Shown in pieces: positions 1 to 7,799 of a stretch of 43,313 nucleotides of DNA. The position numbers and the translations under genes are program-made. The stretch is taken from assembly GCF_001690655.1 (NCBI RefSeq), contig NZ_LZHQ01000006.1:1-43313 (forward strand). The letters are read 5' to 3'. The stretch is from Gilliamella sp. Occ3-1 (GTDB lineage: Bacteria > Pseudomonadota > Gammaproteobacteria > Enterobacterales > Orbaceae). Numbering within the stretch: the stretch's first letter is position 1; every line of letters begins with the position of its first letter. The notes beneath the pieces were generated by a model that saw only the letters and a program-made list of their open reading frames with translations, did not search any database and was not told the origin of the DNA.

Positions 1-98
1 GAATTCTGGTCCATTATCGACTCGTATTTTTAATGGATACCCATTATATTCGGCCAGTTTATCTAAGTAACGGGTAATCCTTCCTGCTGGTAAGCTTA
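1..98. repeat. 98-bp terminal direct repeat (left copy)
   Basis: Identical, base for base, to 43216-43313, inside IS3 orfB. This is probably the overlap of a contig ending in a repeated element. Confidence 0.97.
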
Positions 99-564
99 TT
101 GCAATATCAATCCCTAACGCCTCACGATTAAAGTCATCAATGACATTGAATGTCCTAAAGCGACGTTGATTACGGCTACTGTCACTCATAAAATCCATTG
201 ACCAACATTCACCTTGTTTATTAGGAGCCAATAGCTTTTCTGGAGTTCGTGGGGGGATACGTTTTTTACGCTTTACCCTGAGATTAAGTTTCAACTCACA
301 ATACACCCGATACACCCGTTTATGATTCCATTTATAGCCGAGCTTTCTGATACGATTAAAGCATTTAGGAAAGCCCCAGCGCAAATGCCGGTCAGTGATA
401 GCATTCAACACCGAAACAATCACCGAATCATCCGGTAACTTAGGTTGATAATAGTAAGCACAACGGCTTAAGCCAACAATGGCACAACTCATAGCAATAG
501 TAACCGAATGATTTTGTTGTAGTTGCTGTGCCCACGTTTTACGTGCTTTTGTGGGCACTACAGC
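1..564 (-). CDS. IS3-family transposase OrfB, N-terminal part (partial)
   Basis: This is an open -1 frame entered from orfA through an A6G slippery run (570-564), the programmed frameshift arrangement of IS3 elements. The translation holds the HTH_21-like segment (DRHLRWGFPKCFNRIRKLGY) and the start of the rve integrase domain, with the first catalytic Asp in GECWSMDFMSDS and the second in IRVDNGPEF. The catalytic Glu lies beyond the window edge and is seen in the partner fragment at the right end. No stop interrupts the visible part. If orfA is dead, fusion transposase cannot be made from this copy. Confidence 0.85.
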
Positions 565-815
565 TTTTTTATGATTTCTTCCTGAAGCTGGGATTTTAAG
601 CTCAGTTCGGCAAACATCTGTTTAAGCTTACGGTTTTCAGCCTCCAGCTCCTTTAAGCGTTTGATATCCGAAGTTTCCATTCCGCCGTATTTTTCCCGCC
701 ATTTATAGAAAGTTGAATTACCCATGCCATATTTACGACAGAGTTCTTTAACCGGAATACCCGCTTCAGCTTCTTTTAAAATAGCCACGATTTAATGTTC
801 AGTCATTTTTTTCAT
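558..815 (-). pseudogene. IS3-family OrfA (helix-turn-helix subunit) with early stop
   Basis: OrfA is the DNA-binding N-terminal part of IS3 transposases. The natural start is the ATG at 815, eleven bases after GGGG, and gives MKKMTEH, but codon 8 is TAA. The frame then continues IVAILKEAEAG, a typical OrfA helix-turn-helix, followed by a leucine-zipper-like stretch (LKELEAENRKLKQMFAEL) and ends EEIIKKL. Family members usually read TE-x-Q-I at this place, so a CAA-to-TAA change is the likely lesion. A GTG at 788 could only restart translation after losing the first residues. Without the stop the product would be 85 aa, near family size. Confidence 0.75.
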
Positions 816-845
816 AATTAAATCCCCTTTATTTTTATCATAGAG

Positions 846-888
846 AATTTTCTACTTTTTTGCTGTACTATTTTAGGGGATAGTTACA
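846..888 (-). repeat. Terminal inverted repeat of IS3 element (5' end)
   Basis: Read inward on the minus strand it starts TGTAACTATCCCC and ends GTAGAAAATT. The other end (42909-42950) starts TGTAAATACCCC and ends with the same GTAGAAAATT, with imperfect matching between. The TGT terminus fits IS3-family ends. Its outer part also holds an imperfect dyad, CTGTAACTAT against ATAGTACAG. Confidence 0.75.
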
Positions 889-922
889 GTAATCACAAAT
901 TGACTCAGCATATTATCAATAG

Positions 923-1242
923 CTAAAACAATGTTACTAGTGAAGGATCATCGGCAGAAGCCACAGTTACAACTTGATTGTTTTTTATCCCACCGAGGGA
1001 ATCACGTTTAATAACTTGTCCTGTATTAGTGATAATTTTCATTGAACAATTCTCAACAATACCTCTTAGATGACATTTTACTCTTGCATGATAGTCAACC
1101 ACATCTGGATTGTGTGATATTTTATAATCATCAATTAATCTAGGATAATTTTCAGTGCTATAAACATAGCTAACACAAAGAAAATAATTGCCACACATAT
1201 TCTTCTTATTTGATGAAATGAGCTTTCTTGCTTTAGTTTCAT
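923..1242 (-). pseudogene. Small membrane-anchored protein gene, apparently frameshifted
   Basis: The ATG at 1242 opens a 35-aa frame (MKLKQESSFHQIRR, then the hydrophobic stretch ICVAIIFFVLAMFIAL) that stops at 1135. A second frame, open from 1198 to 923, carries a soluble sequence with paired cysteines (VKCHLRGIVENCSMKII) ending DDPSLVTLF. Read together with one shift around 1140-1180, they make a plausible protein of about 100 aa with one membrane anchor and an exported domain. I do not recognise the family. Alternatively only one frame is real. It lies 35 bp from the IS, in a region of decay. Confidence 0.4.
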
Positions 1243-1408
1243 GCCTAAAGACTGAAAATTGTGAATTTAAAAGCTAACCTTTAATCACAACAAAAATAAA
1301 TAAATAAATTATTACTTTCTTTTGTTAAATTTCACTAAAACTTATCATAATATTTACTTTGTAGAAATCATATCTGTTGTTTACAGTAATTAGAGAAAAG
1401 ATTTCAAA

Positions 1409-2779
1409 TTAAATAACCCTAGAAAACTGCTGTTGCCGTGCTATTTTTCTCATATAAATATCAAAGCACATACAGATATTGCGTATCAATAAATGTCCTT
1501 TAGGTTGGACTTCAATCATATTATTATTGATTGTCACTAATCCATCTTTTTGCAATGGCGCCAGTAATTTTAAATCTTCGGAAAAATAATCATCAAATTG
1601 AATTTGGTATTGCTGTTCAATGACATTTTTATCTAAATGAAAATGACAAATAAGCTGTTTTATCACATCACGACGAATCTTATCGTCACTATTTAAGGTG
1701 AATCCTTTCCATAATCCATGTCTTTTTTTCTCAACTTGAGTTTGATAGTTTTTTAGATCTTTCTGATTTTGTGCATAACTATCACCTAACATACTAATGG
1801 CCGATACACCAAGCCCAAGTAAATCAGTATCACCTTGAGTTGTATACCCCTGAAAATTACGATGTAATTTATTTTCTTGTTGAGCAATAGCTAAATCATC
1901 ATAAGGCTTAGCAAAATGGTCCATGCCGATAAATTGATAACCAGCTTCGGTTAACTTTTTAATACTCGTTTGTAGGATCTGTAATTTTTGATTGGCATTA
2001 GGCAAATCATCATCTTTAATTTTTCGTTGGGCAGCAAAACGGCTCGGTAAGTGGGCATAATTAAAAACACTTAAACGATCGGGAGAAATCTCAATCACTT
2101 TATTAAGCGTTTCGGCAAAACCTTCAATGGTTTGTTTTGGTAGGCCATAAATTAAATCTAAACTAATTGAGTGAAAATTATTTTTACGTGCTTGATTAAT
2201 AAGAGACCGTATTAATGTTTCGTCTTGTTCGCGATTAATTAGACTTTGGATTTCGTGATTAAAGTCTTGAATTCCCATACTTAGCCTATTAAAACCTACG
2301 CTTGCTAAATGGTCAATCGTTTGCGGTGTAATTTCACGCGGATCAATTTCGATGGATAGTTCGGCATTAGCAACAAAATTAAAATGTTTTTTTAACGAGG
2401 TAATCAATCGAGTAATTTCAGCATCGTTTAAAAAAGTTGGTGTACCACCACCCCAGTGCATTTGTGTTACCGTGCGATGTTTGAATAATTTTGCACGTTC
2501 AGCAATTTCAATTTCTAAAATATCAAGGTATTTGGTAACTTTTTGTGTTTGGCGAGTTATAAGTTTATTACAACCACAAAAATAACAAAGCTTATGACAA
2601 AATGGAATATGTACATAAAGCGACAACGGCTTTGTAGGATAACGAGTTGCCGCCGATAAAAATTCCTGCTCATTAAATTTTTCGTTAAATTCAAGTGCAG
2701 TAGGGTAAGAGGTATATCTTGGGCCAGAATAATTATATTTTTCAATTAACGCTTGATCCCATAATTGCGTATCAGTCAT
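1409..2779 (-). CDS. hemN: Oxygen-independent coproporphyrinogen III oxidase HemN
   Basis: This radical-SAM enzyme oxidatively decarboxylates coproporphyrinogen III to protoporphyrinogen IX in anaerobic heme synthesis, in the cytosol. The 456-aa length matches HemN (E. coli 457). The N-terminal YSGPRYTSYPTA is characteristic. The radical-SAM cysteines are Cys61, Cys65 and Cys68 in HIPFCHKLCYFCGC, with the HemN-type extra Cys70. GGGTP and the C-terminal HemN domain are present. The start ATG is preceded by GGAAG. The gene lies directly behind a 51-aa ORF and downstream of yihI, the yihI-hemN neighbourhood known in enterics. Anaerobic heme synthesis suits a gut or low-oxygen habitat (inference). 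Confidence 0.97.
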   Translation of the reverse strand: MTDTQLWDQALIEKYNYSGPRYTSYPTALEFNEKFNEQEFLSAATRYPTKPLSLYVHIPFCHKLCYFCGCNKLITRQTQKVTKYLDILEIEIAERAKLFKHRTVTQMHWGGGTPTFLNDAEITRLITSLKKHFNFVANAELSIEIDPREITPQTIDHLASVGFNRLSMGIQDFNHEIQSLINREQDETLIRSLINQARKNNFHSISLDLIYGLPKQTIEGFAETLNKVIEISPDRLSVFNYAHLPSRFAAQRKIKDDDLPNANQKLQILQTSIKKLTEAGYQFIGMDHFAKPYDDLAIAQQENKLHRNFQGYTTQGDTDLLGLGVSAISMLGDSYAQNQKDLKNYQTQVEKKRHGLWKGFTLNSDDKIRRDVIKQLICHFHLDKNVIEQQYQIQFDDYFSEDLKLLAPLQKDGLVTINNNMIEVQPKGHLLIRNICMCFDIYMRKIARQQQFSRVI

Positions 2780-2784
2780 ACTTT

Positions 2785-2940
2785 TTACTTCCGCTTATGT
2801 CTATTTTTAGTGTTATTATTTTTATGAATTTTTAGTATTGCTTTTTGTTGGTTATTGATTTTGGTTTTAATTTTGATTCGATTAGTTTTATTTAAATATA
2901 ACAATGTGCAAATCAACAACCCAAAATATAAACTTAACAT
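2785..2940 (-). CDS. 51-aa membrane peptide upstream of hemN, possible DUF2489 remnant
   Basis: An ATG at 2940 opens MLSLYFGLLICTLLYLNKTN, one membrane segment, followed by a very basic tail rich in Lys and Asn that ends five bases before the hemN start. Some gammaproteobacteria carry a DUF2489 membrane protein between yihI and hemN whose N-terminus looks like this, so it may be a shortened relic; this comes from memory of the family, not a search. A GTG five codons upstream is an alternative start. No convincing Shine-Dalgarno is seen. It would be cotranscribed with hemN. Its reality as a protein is uncertain. Confidence 0.4.
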   Translation of the reverse strand: MLSLYFGLLICTLLYLNKTNRIKIKTKINNQQKAILKIHKNNNTKNRHKRK

Positions 2941-3018
2941 AATTAATATTGGCACTATGATTTGCTCACTGTTAATTATTAATTGACTGAATAAAAATAA
3001 TGGATTTTAAGTTTAAAT

Positions 3019-3061
3019 TATCAGTAGGAATATAATCCAATAGATTATATTCCTACTGATA
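3019..3061. repeat. Perfect 19-bp inverted repeat between yihI and hemN
   Basis: The arms are 3019-3037 (TATCAGTAGGAATATAATC) and 3043-3061, exact reverse complements around a five-base CAATA loop. The RNA would form a long stable hairpin from either strand. No T-run follows within a few bases on the minus strand, so it is not a standard intrinsic terminator for yihI. It could attenuate, protect or process the yihI-hemN transcript, or be a small dispersed repeat. Confidence 0.7.
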
Positions 3062-3105
3062 TCAAGACACATACTATCACGATTGCCGATTATATTTTAC
3101 TATCA

Positions 3106-3606
3106 TTAGTTTCGTTTTAATAAACTAACAATATCTTCTTTCTTTTCATCTAATTCTTCAGAATCATCAAAGTCGTCATCAGTATAACCAAGCTCTTGCA
3201 TCAGTTCATCGATACGATTCAATTTACTATCAAGATAAATTTGTTGATCTTTAGTGAGTTTGACATTTTGCTCGACTAGATCAAGTAACATATCTAATTT
3301 TGGATCGTTTTCTAACTGTTCTAATTCTTGTTGTGGCGATAAAATCGTTTTAATTGTTTTAGATTGTTTAACAGGTTTTTCTACATTGTTAGAATCTTCA
3401 ACAATTAAAGAAATAGGTTTTTTGCTACCCACTCTTGGATCTTTGGTTGTTTTTGTCGAATTTTTATTTTTACTATTATCTAGTTTATTAAAGCGAGAGC
3501 CACTTGGTAAACCTTTGTGTTTGCGTTTACGCTTCAGTTCCCGAGATTCTTCATTAATCTCTTGACGGCTTTTTTTAGCTTTCTGTTTTGATTTATTTTT
3601 TAACAT
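3106..3606 (-). CDS. yihI: Der GTPase-activating protein YihI
   Basis: YihI stimulates the GTPase Der (EngA) and so tunes 50S ribosome assembly. The 166-aa product has the family layout: a strongly basic N-terminus (MLKNKSKQKAKKSRQEINEE), the conserved KRKRKHKGLPSGSR motif near residue 30, a low-complexity Lys/Ser/Thr middle, and an acidic C-terminal half (LDMLLDLVEQN, QELGYTDDDFDDSEELDEKKED) ending in a short basic tail. It is divergent from coaA; the space between the two starts contains the palindrome ATGACGTCAT at 3683-3692. Confidence 0.9.
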   Translation of the reverse strand: MLKNKSKQKAKKSRQEINEESRELKRKRKHKGLPSGSRFNKLDNSKNKNSTKTTKDPRVGSKKPISLIVEDSNNVEKPVKQSKTIKTILSPQQELEQLENDPKLDMLLDLVEQNVKLTKDQQIYLDSKLNRIDELMQELGYTDDDFDDSEELDEKKEDIVSLLKRN

Positions 3607-3776
3607 AAAATCTCTGTCTAATATTAGGGTTAATCATTTTACAAACGTATTTTATCAGTAAGTCCAAAATATAGCTATGATGATGACGTCATGCTAATTT
3701 AAGATTGTAAAAAAAGAAATTTATGTATAATCTGAGCCAAATAAATTTGTTAAATCGAATTAGAGAACAATATAAA

Positions 3777-4712
3777 ATGAAAAATCACTTAAGCCCTTAT
3801 CTGAAATTTAATCGTCAAGAATGGGCTAGCTTACGTAATACTGTACCAATGACTTTAACTGCAGATGAATTAGTTTCGTTACAAGGTCTTAATGAAGATT
3901 TATCCATGGATGAAGTGAGTGAAATTTATTTACCTTTATCTAGATTGCTTAATTATTACATCAGCAATAATTTTAATCGGCAAGCTATCCTATCTAAATT
4001 CTTAGGTAAAAGCCAAAAGACGCCTTACATTATTGGCATTGTAGGTAGTGTTGCTGTAGGTAAAAGTACTACCGCCAGAGTGCTACAAGCATTATTAACC
4101 CGTTGGCCTGAACATCGCAAGGTAGCTTTGGTGACAACCGATGGTTTTTTATATCCAAATAGATGCCTTGAAGAACGTGGAATAATGAATAAAAAAGGGT
4201 TTCCTCAGTCTTACGATATAAAAAAATTGCTTAATTTTGTTGCTGATATAAAATCAGGACAGGCACAAGTTAAAGCACCCGTTTATTCTCATTTAGTTTA
4301 TGATATTGTCGAAGATGAAGAAATCGTTATTGATAGTCCTGACATTTTGATTCTTGAAGGTTTGAATGTACTGCAAAGTACGCTGAATTATCCACAAGCG
4401 AATAATCGTGTTTTTGTTTCGGATTATGTTGATTTTTCAATTTATGTTGATGCTGATGTGTCATTATTACATGACTGGTATGTAAATCGGTTTTTAAAAT
4501 TTAGGGAGGGTGCATTTAGCGATCCTAACTCTTATTTTAATCACTACTCAAAACTTCCAGAACATGAAGCTACAAATATTGCTAACCGTATTTGGCGAGA
4601 AATTAATGAATTAAATTTAGTTGAAAATATTTTACCGACAAAAGAACGAGCGAGTCTTATTCTAACTAAAGGTAAAGATCATAAAGTTGATTGTGTCCAA
4701 TTAAGAAAATAA
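3777..4712 (+). CDS. coaA: Pantothenate kinase CoaA (type I)
   Basis: CoaA phosphorylates pantothenate, the committed and CoA-inhibited step of coenzyme A synthesis. The P-loop GSVAVGKST lies at residues 90-98, followed by [11 protein letters not shown], the YSHLVYDIV segment, [10 protein letters not shown], and the C-terminal RASLILTK. The frame is open back to an ATG at 3723, which would add 18 residues ([18 protein letters not shown]) absent from E. coli CoaA. The ATG at 3777 ([11 protein letters not shown]) gives 311 aa against 316 in E. coli and is preceded by AGAGA, so it is preferred. The next gene begins 17 bases downstream. Confidence 0.95.
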   Translation: MKNHLSPYLKFNRQEWASLRNTVPMTLTADELVSLQGLNEDLSMDEVSEIYLPLSRLLNYYISNNFNRQAILSKFLGKSQKTPYIIGIVGSVAVGKSTTARVLQALLTRWPEHRKVALVTTDGFLYPNRCLEERGIMNKKGFPQSYDIKKLLNFVADIKSGQAQVKAPVYSHLVYDIVEDEEIVIDSPDILILEGLNVLQSTLNYPQANNRVFVSDYVDFSIYVDADVSLLHDWYVNRFLKFREGAFSDPNSYFNHYSKLPEHEATNIANRIWREINELNLVENILPTKERASLILTKGKDHKVDCVQLRK

Positions 4713-4729
4713 ACTTAAGGAAAATTTAT

Positions 4730-5161
4730 ATGAAATCAGTAAATTGGTTGGTCTGTAAATTAAGTATTATTACTTTGGCTATTTCATTTTCATTTGGTGC
4801 TTATGCCTCAAATGGTCAATCAGAGGGACTAACGTGTGAAAGCAAAAAACAGTCCATTGAAAAACAGATTGGTTATGTTAAAAAAAATAATAATTCTCAT
4901 CAAATCCAAGGGCTTGAAAAAGCATTAAGCGAAGTAAATGAGCATTGTTCAAATGATGATTTAGAAGCCAAATATAACAAAAGGATTAGTGAAAAATCAA
5001 ATAAAGTGGCTGAAAGGACTAAAGAATTAGAACAAGCAAGAGCAAAAGGTAATAAACAGAAAATTATCAAACAACAAACAAAATTAGCTGATGCCGAAAT
5101 GGAACTTGATGAAGCTAAAACTAAATTATCTGATTTTTATAAAGAATTGGGATCAAAGTAA
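4730..5161 (+). CDS. DUF1090 (YqjC-like) periplasmic protein
   Basis: The start at 4730 follows an AAGGA site; an upstream in-frame TTG is ignored. Residues 1-23 are a signal peptide with likely cleavage after AYA. The mature part has two cysteines (LTCESKK, NEHCSND) and two long charged helices with heptad character, typical of DUF1090 proteins such as E. coli YqjC. The helix around residues 95-135 (ERTKELEQARAKGNKQ) should form a coiled coil or hairpin. The function of the family is unknown. It closely follows coaA and is closed by the terminator at 5219, so the pair may be one transcript. Confidence 0.8.
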   Translation: MKSVNWLVCKLSIITLAISFSFGAYASNGQSEGLTCESKKQSIEKQIGYVKKNNNSHQIQGLEKALSEVNEHCSNDDLEAKYNKRISEKSNKVAERTKELEQARAKGNKQKIIKQQTKLADAEMELDEAKTKLSDFYKELGSK

Positions 5162-5218
5162 GCTATAATGATTAGGCTATTTTCCAGTTTTCTTACTTTC
5201 TAACGACATTTTTATCAT

Positions 5219-5262
5219 TAACACCATCGATGGCTATTGTTGATGGTGTTAGTTTTATATTT
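5219..5262 (+). terminator. Intrinsic terminator after the DUF1090 gene
   Basis: The stem arms TAACACCATC (5219-5228) and GATGGTGTTA (5242-5251) enclose a 13-base loop and are followed by GTTTTATATTTTG. It separates the coaA unit from the queuosine unit. Confidence 0.75.
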
Positions 5263-5325
5263 TGTATAATCCTCTTGCTGTACTAGACTTTTTTAAGCAA
5301 AAAGAGTATGGTGTGCGCCTTGTTA

Positions 5326-5362
5326 CGTGGTTCGTGAACCTCCCACGCTAAAAAACTAAGGA
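5326..5362 (+). promoter_or_regulatory. preQ1-I riboswitch overlapping the queF ribosome binding site
   Basis: CGTGG (5326-5330) pairs with CCACG (5343-5347). The loop starts TTC and is followed by an A-rich tail, TAAAAAACTAAGGA, which holds the conserved AAAAAACTA plus the Shine-Dalgarno AAGGA. This is the compact preQ1-I aptamer plan, an H-type pseudoknot in which the A-rich tail docks into the P1 groove. Ligand binding should bury AAGGA and lower queF translation. The ATG follows seven bases later. The next genes, queF-queC-yhhQ, are the expected cargo. Subtype was not assigned. Confidence 0.85.
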
Positions 5363-5368
5363 AAAATA

Positions 5369-5842
5369 ATGAGTAAAATTAAACTACTAGGCGATCAGTC
5401 TGTTCGCTATCCAACAACCTATTGTCCTGAAATACTCGAAACGTTCGATAATAAACATCCGAATAACGATTATTTTGTTAAATTTAATTGCCCAGAGTTT
5501 ACTAGTCTTTGTCCTATCACGGGGCAACCTGATTTTGCGACAATTTATATTTCGTACGTGCCCAAGATTAAAATGGTCGAAAGTAAATCATTAAAACTCT
5601 ATCTGTTCAGCTTTCGGAATCATGGCGATTACCACGAAGATTGCATTAATATCATTATGAAAGATCTAATTAAATTAATGGATCCTAAATATATCGAAGT
5701 CTGGGGGAAATTTACACCTCGTGGCGGTATTTCGATTGATCCTTATGCCAATTATGGCAAATTGGGTACTCATTGGGAACAAGTTGCGGCTAATCGATTA
5801 GCCAATCACGACATGTATCCAGAAAAAGTGGATAATCGCTAA
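5369..5842 (+). CDS. queF: NADPH-dependent 7-cyano-7-deazaguanine reductase QueF (unimodular)
   Basis: QueF reduces the nitrile preQ0 to the amine preQ1, the last free-base step of queuosine synthesis. At 157 aa it is the short type I form, like Bacillus QueF, rather than the roughly 280-aa bimodular enzyme of E. coli and Haemophilus. The nucleophile Cys48 sits in [13 protein letters not shown] with Asp55. The NADPH motif ESKSLKLYL is at residues 71-79, and [11 protein letters not shown] follows. It is controlled by the preQ1 riboswitch immediately upstream, and queC starts 26 bases downstream. Confidence 0.95.
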   Translation: MSKIKLLGDQSVRYPTTYCPEILETFDNKHPNNDYFVKFNCPEFTSLCPITGQPDFATIYISYVPKIKMVESKSLKLYLFSFRNHGDYHEDCINIIMKDLIKLMDPKYIEVWGKFTPRGGISIDPYANYGKLGTHWEQVAANRLANHDMYPEKVDNR

Positions 5843-5868
5843 TTTAATCTATCTTAACAGGAACATTA

Positions 5869-6525
5869 ATGCAAACTCGTAAAGCACTAGTTATATTTTC
5901 TGGTGGGCAAGACTCAACCACTTGCTTACTGCAAGCCATTGCTGATTATGGACGTGAAAACGTTCAGGCAATCAGTTTTCGCTATGGTCAACGCCACGCA
6001 ATAGAGCTTGAAAAAGCCAAATGGATCGCTGATGATCTTGGTATTAAGCAAACTGTCATTGATACATCAGTTATCAAACAAACTACAAATAATGCGTTGA
6101 TTGATGACGCTCAAGAAATTAAAGCCGCTCAAGATGGCGATTACCCCAATACCTTCGTTGATGGGCGTAATATGCTTTTTTTACTTTTGGCTGGCTGTCA
6201 TGCTAAGCAACAAGGAATTTCTGACATTATTATTGGAGTTTGTGAAACCGATTTTAGTGGTTATCCAGATTGCCGTGATGTCTTTATTAAATCAATGAAT
6301 GTATCAATGAATTTAGCCATGGACTATGCGTTTAATCTCATCACGCCACTGATGTATTTGACTAAAGCGCAAACGTGGGAAATGGCTGATAAACTAGATT
6401 ATCTTGATTATGTTGAAAAAAATACCCACACCTGTTATTACGGTGTTGAAGGGGGATGTGGTAAGTGTCCAAGTTGTTTATTGCGCAATAAGGGCCTACA
6501 AGAATATATGGCTCAAGCTAAATAA
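5869..6525 (+). CDS. queC: 7-cyano-7-deazaguanine synthase QueC
   Basis: QueC is an ATP-dependent ligase that turns 7-carboxy-7-deazaguanine into preQ0. The PP-loop is SGGQDS at residues 11-16. The C-terminal zinc site is the Cys cluster [18 protein letters not shown], with the usual spacing. The 218-aa length is normal. The start ATG has AGGAA upstream. It sits between queF and the precursor transporter yhhQ. queD and queE are not in this window, so de novo capacity cannot be judged here. Confidence 0.96.
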   Translation: MQTRKALVIFSGGQDSTTCLLQAIADYGRENVQAISFRYGQRHAIELEKAKWIADDLGIKQTVIDTSVIKQTTNNALIDDAQEIKAAQDGDYPNTFVDGRNMLFLLLAGCHAKQQGISDIIIGVCETDFSGYPDCRDVFIKSMNVSMNLAMDYAFNLITPLMYLTKAQTWEMADKLDYLDYVEKNTHTCYYGVEGGCGKCPSCLLRNKGLQEYMAQAK

Positions 6526-6572
6526 ATTCATTCATCATTGGGTTCTCTCACCCCCATTAAAAAGGAAAAAAG

Positions 6573-7253
6573 ATGTACTTAAATGCTCATTCAGAATCGA
6601 TAGAAAAAAGTTTTACCCGTAAACAAAAGCAAAAAGCGCTTTACTGGTTGGCTTTTTTTCACATATTGGTTATTGCTTCAAGCAATTATTTAGTCCAAAT
6701 CCCATTCGAAATTTTTGGTTTTCAAACAACTTGGGGGGCATTCACTTTTCCGTTTATCTTTTTAACTACCGATCTGACTATTCGAATTTATGGTGCTAGT
6801 TTAGCCAGAAAAATCATTTTTGTTGTAATGATTCCTGCATTGTTATTTTCATACCTGATTTCGGTACTATTTTTTGAAACCCATTGGATTGGATTATCAG
6901 CATTGACGGAATTTAATAGCTTCGTATTTCGAATTGCATTGGCTAGTTTTGCCGCTTATTTAGTTGGACAACTAATGGATATTACTGTTTTTAACTATTT
7001 AAGAAAAAACAAATCATGGTGGGTTGCCCCAACAGCATCAGCAATATTTGGTAATGGTATTGATACTATTGTCTTTTTTGCTATTGCATTTTATCAAAGT
7101 AACGATGAATTTATGGCAAATCATTGGATCGAAATTTCGTTAATGGACTATAGTTTTAAAATTCTAATTTGCGGATTATTCTTTTTGCCACTTTATGGTG
7201 TCATTCTCAATTTTATCCTAAAAAAGTTAGTTGCAATGCCTAAAAGTAACTAA
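6573..7253 (+). CDS. yhhQ: Queuosine precursor transporter YhhQ (VUT family)
   Basis: YhhQ imports preQ0/preQ1 across the inner membrane. The 226-aa protein has about six hydrophobic segments and the family signatures near WGAFTFPFIFLTTDLTIRIYG and NGIDTIVFFAIAF. A clear AAAAAGGAAAAA ribosome site precedes the ATG. Its place behind queF-queC in one run of genes means synthesis and salvage would respond together to the upstream preQ1 riboswitch if all three share a transcript, although the riboswitch probably acts only on queF translation. The unit ends at the hairpin 7290-7329. Confidence 0.93.
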   Translation: MYLNAHSESIEKSFTRKQKQKALYWLAFFHILVIASSNYLVQIPFEIFGFQTTWGAFTFPFIFLTTDLTIRIYGASLARKIIFVVMIPALLFSYLISVLFFETHWIGLSALTEFNSFVFRIALASFAAYLVGQLMDITVFNYLRKNKSWWVAPTASAIFGNGIDTIVFFAIAFYQSNDEFMANHWIEISLMDYSFKILICGLFFLPLYGVILNFILKKLVAMPKSN

Positions 7254-7289
7254 TTATTATAATCAATCTTTTATTTAATTATCTTAATA

Positions 7290-7329
7290 AACATAAAACT
7301 CATTAATTATTTTAAATGAGTTTTATGTT
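7290..7329 (+). terminator. Long hairpin after yhhQ
   Basis: Perfect 15-bp arms AACATAAAACTCATT (7290-7304) and AATGAGTTTTATGTT (7315-7329) surround a 10-base AT loop. The right arm is itself T-rich, but there is no clean T-tail. It is the probable 3' end of the queF-queC-yhhQ transcript. Confidence 0.65.
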
Positions 7330-7799
7330 CAATATTGAAAAACCACCCATAAAAATGCATACCTGTTTTTACAACATATAAATGTTATTATTGGCATTTA
7401 TCCTGCTAGAATTTGTCAACATCTGATGCTTTCTTGAAAAAATATGAGCATCTGAGTTAAGAGAAAAAGGTCTTGAAGATACCAGTATATTGATGATATG
7501 AGTCATTTTTTGATATCGCATAAAAAATAGACTTGAACGTGGTAATTATTACTTTTTTACTAAAAGCTAAAAGGTTCTAAATCTAGATTAATTAAACAAT
7601 CTTTTAAATAGTTATCAAGACCAGTTTAAAAATCATAAAAAGTGTTGATTTTATTTTTTTCAAATTCTTTAAATGCGATCAAACTTTCTTTGCTAAAAGA
7701 CAAATAGCAGTGCATAATATGCGGTCAAAATATAATCAAAAATAAAGTTAAAAAACAGCAATTACACATAAAAATATATAAGGTCGAGGTAATAATAAG
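7330..7799. other. 470-bp noncoding, very AT-rich leader before yfhM
   Basis: No ORF on either strand resembles a gene. A spaced inverted match, GATGCTTTCTTG against a later GAGCATC near 7425-7455, is weak. The promoter of yfhM must lie in here, but I could not single out a site. The ribosome site GAGG lies about 11 bases before the yfhM ATG. Confidence 0.5.

Larger units (their letters stand above)
1..888 (-). mobile_element. IS3-family insertion sequence, 5' part (cut by window edge)
   Basis: The outer end at 888 reads inward as TGTAACTATCCCC, and the terminal inverted repeat runs to about 846. It is followed by orfA and, in the -1 frame, orfB. The element leaves the window at base 1, inside the transposase catalytic domain. 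Joined at the shared 98 bases to the 3' part at 42909-43313, it would be about 1195 bp, the usual size for the family. Flanks just outside the two ends (GTA after 888, TTT before 42909) do not match as a target duplication, so the two parts probably belong to different copies. Confidence 0.9.
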
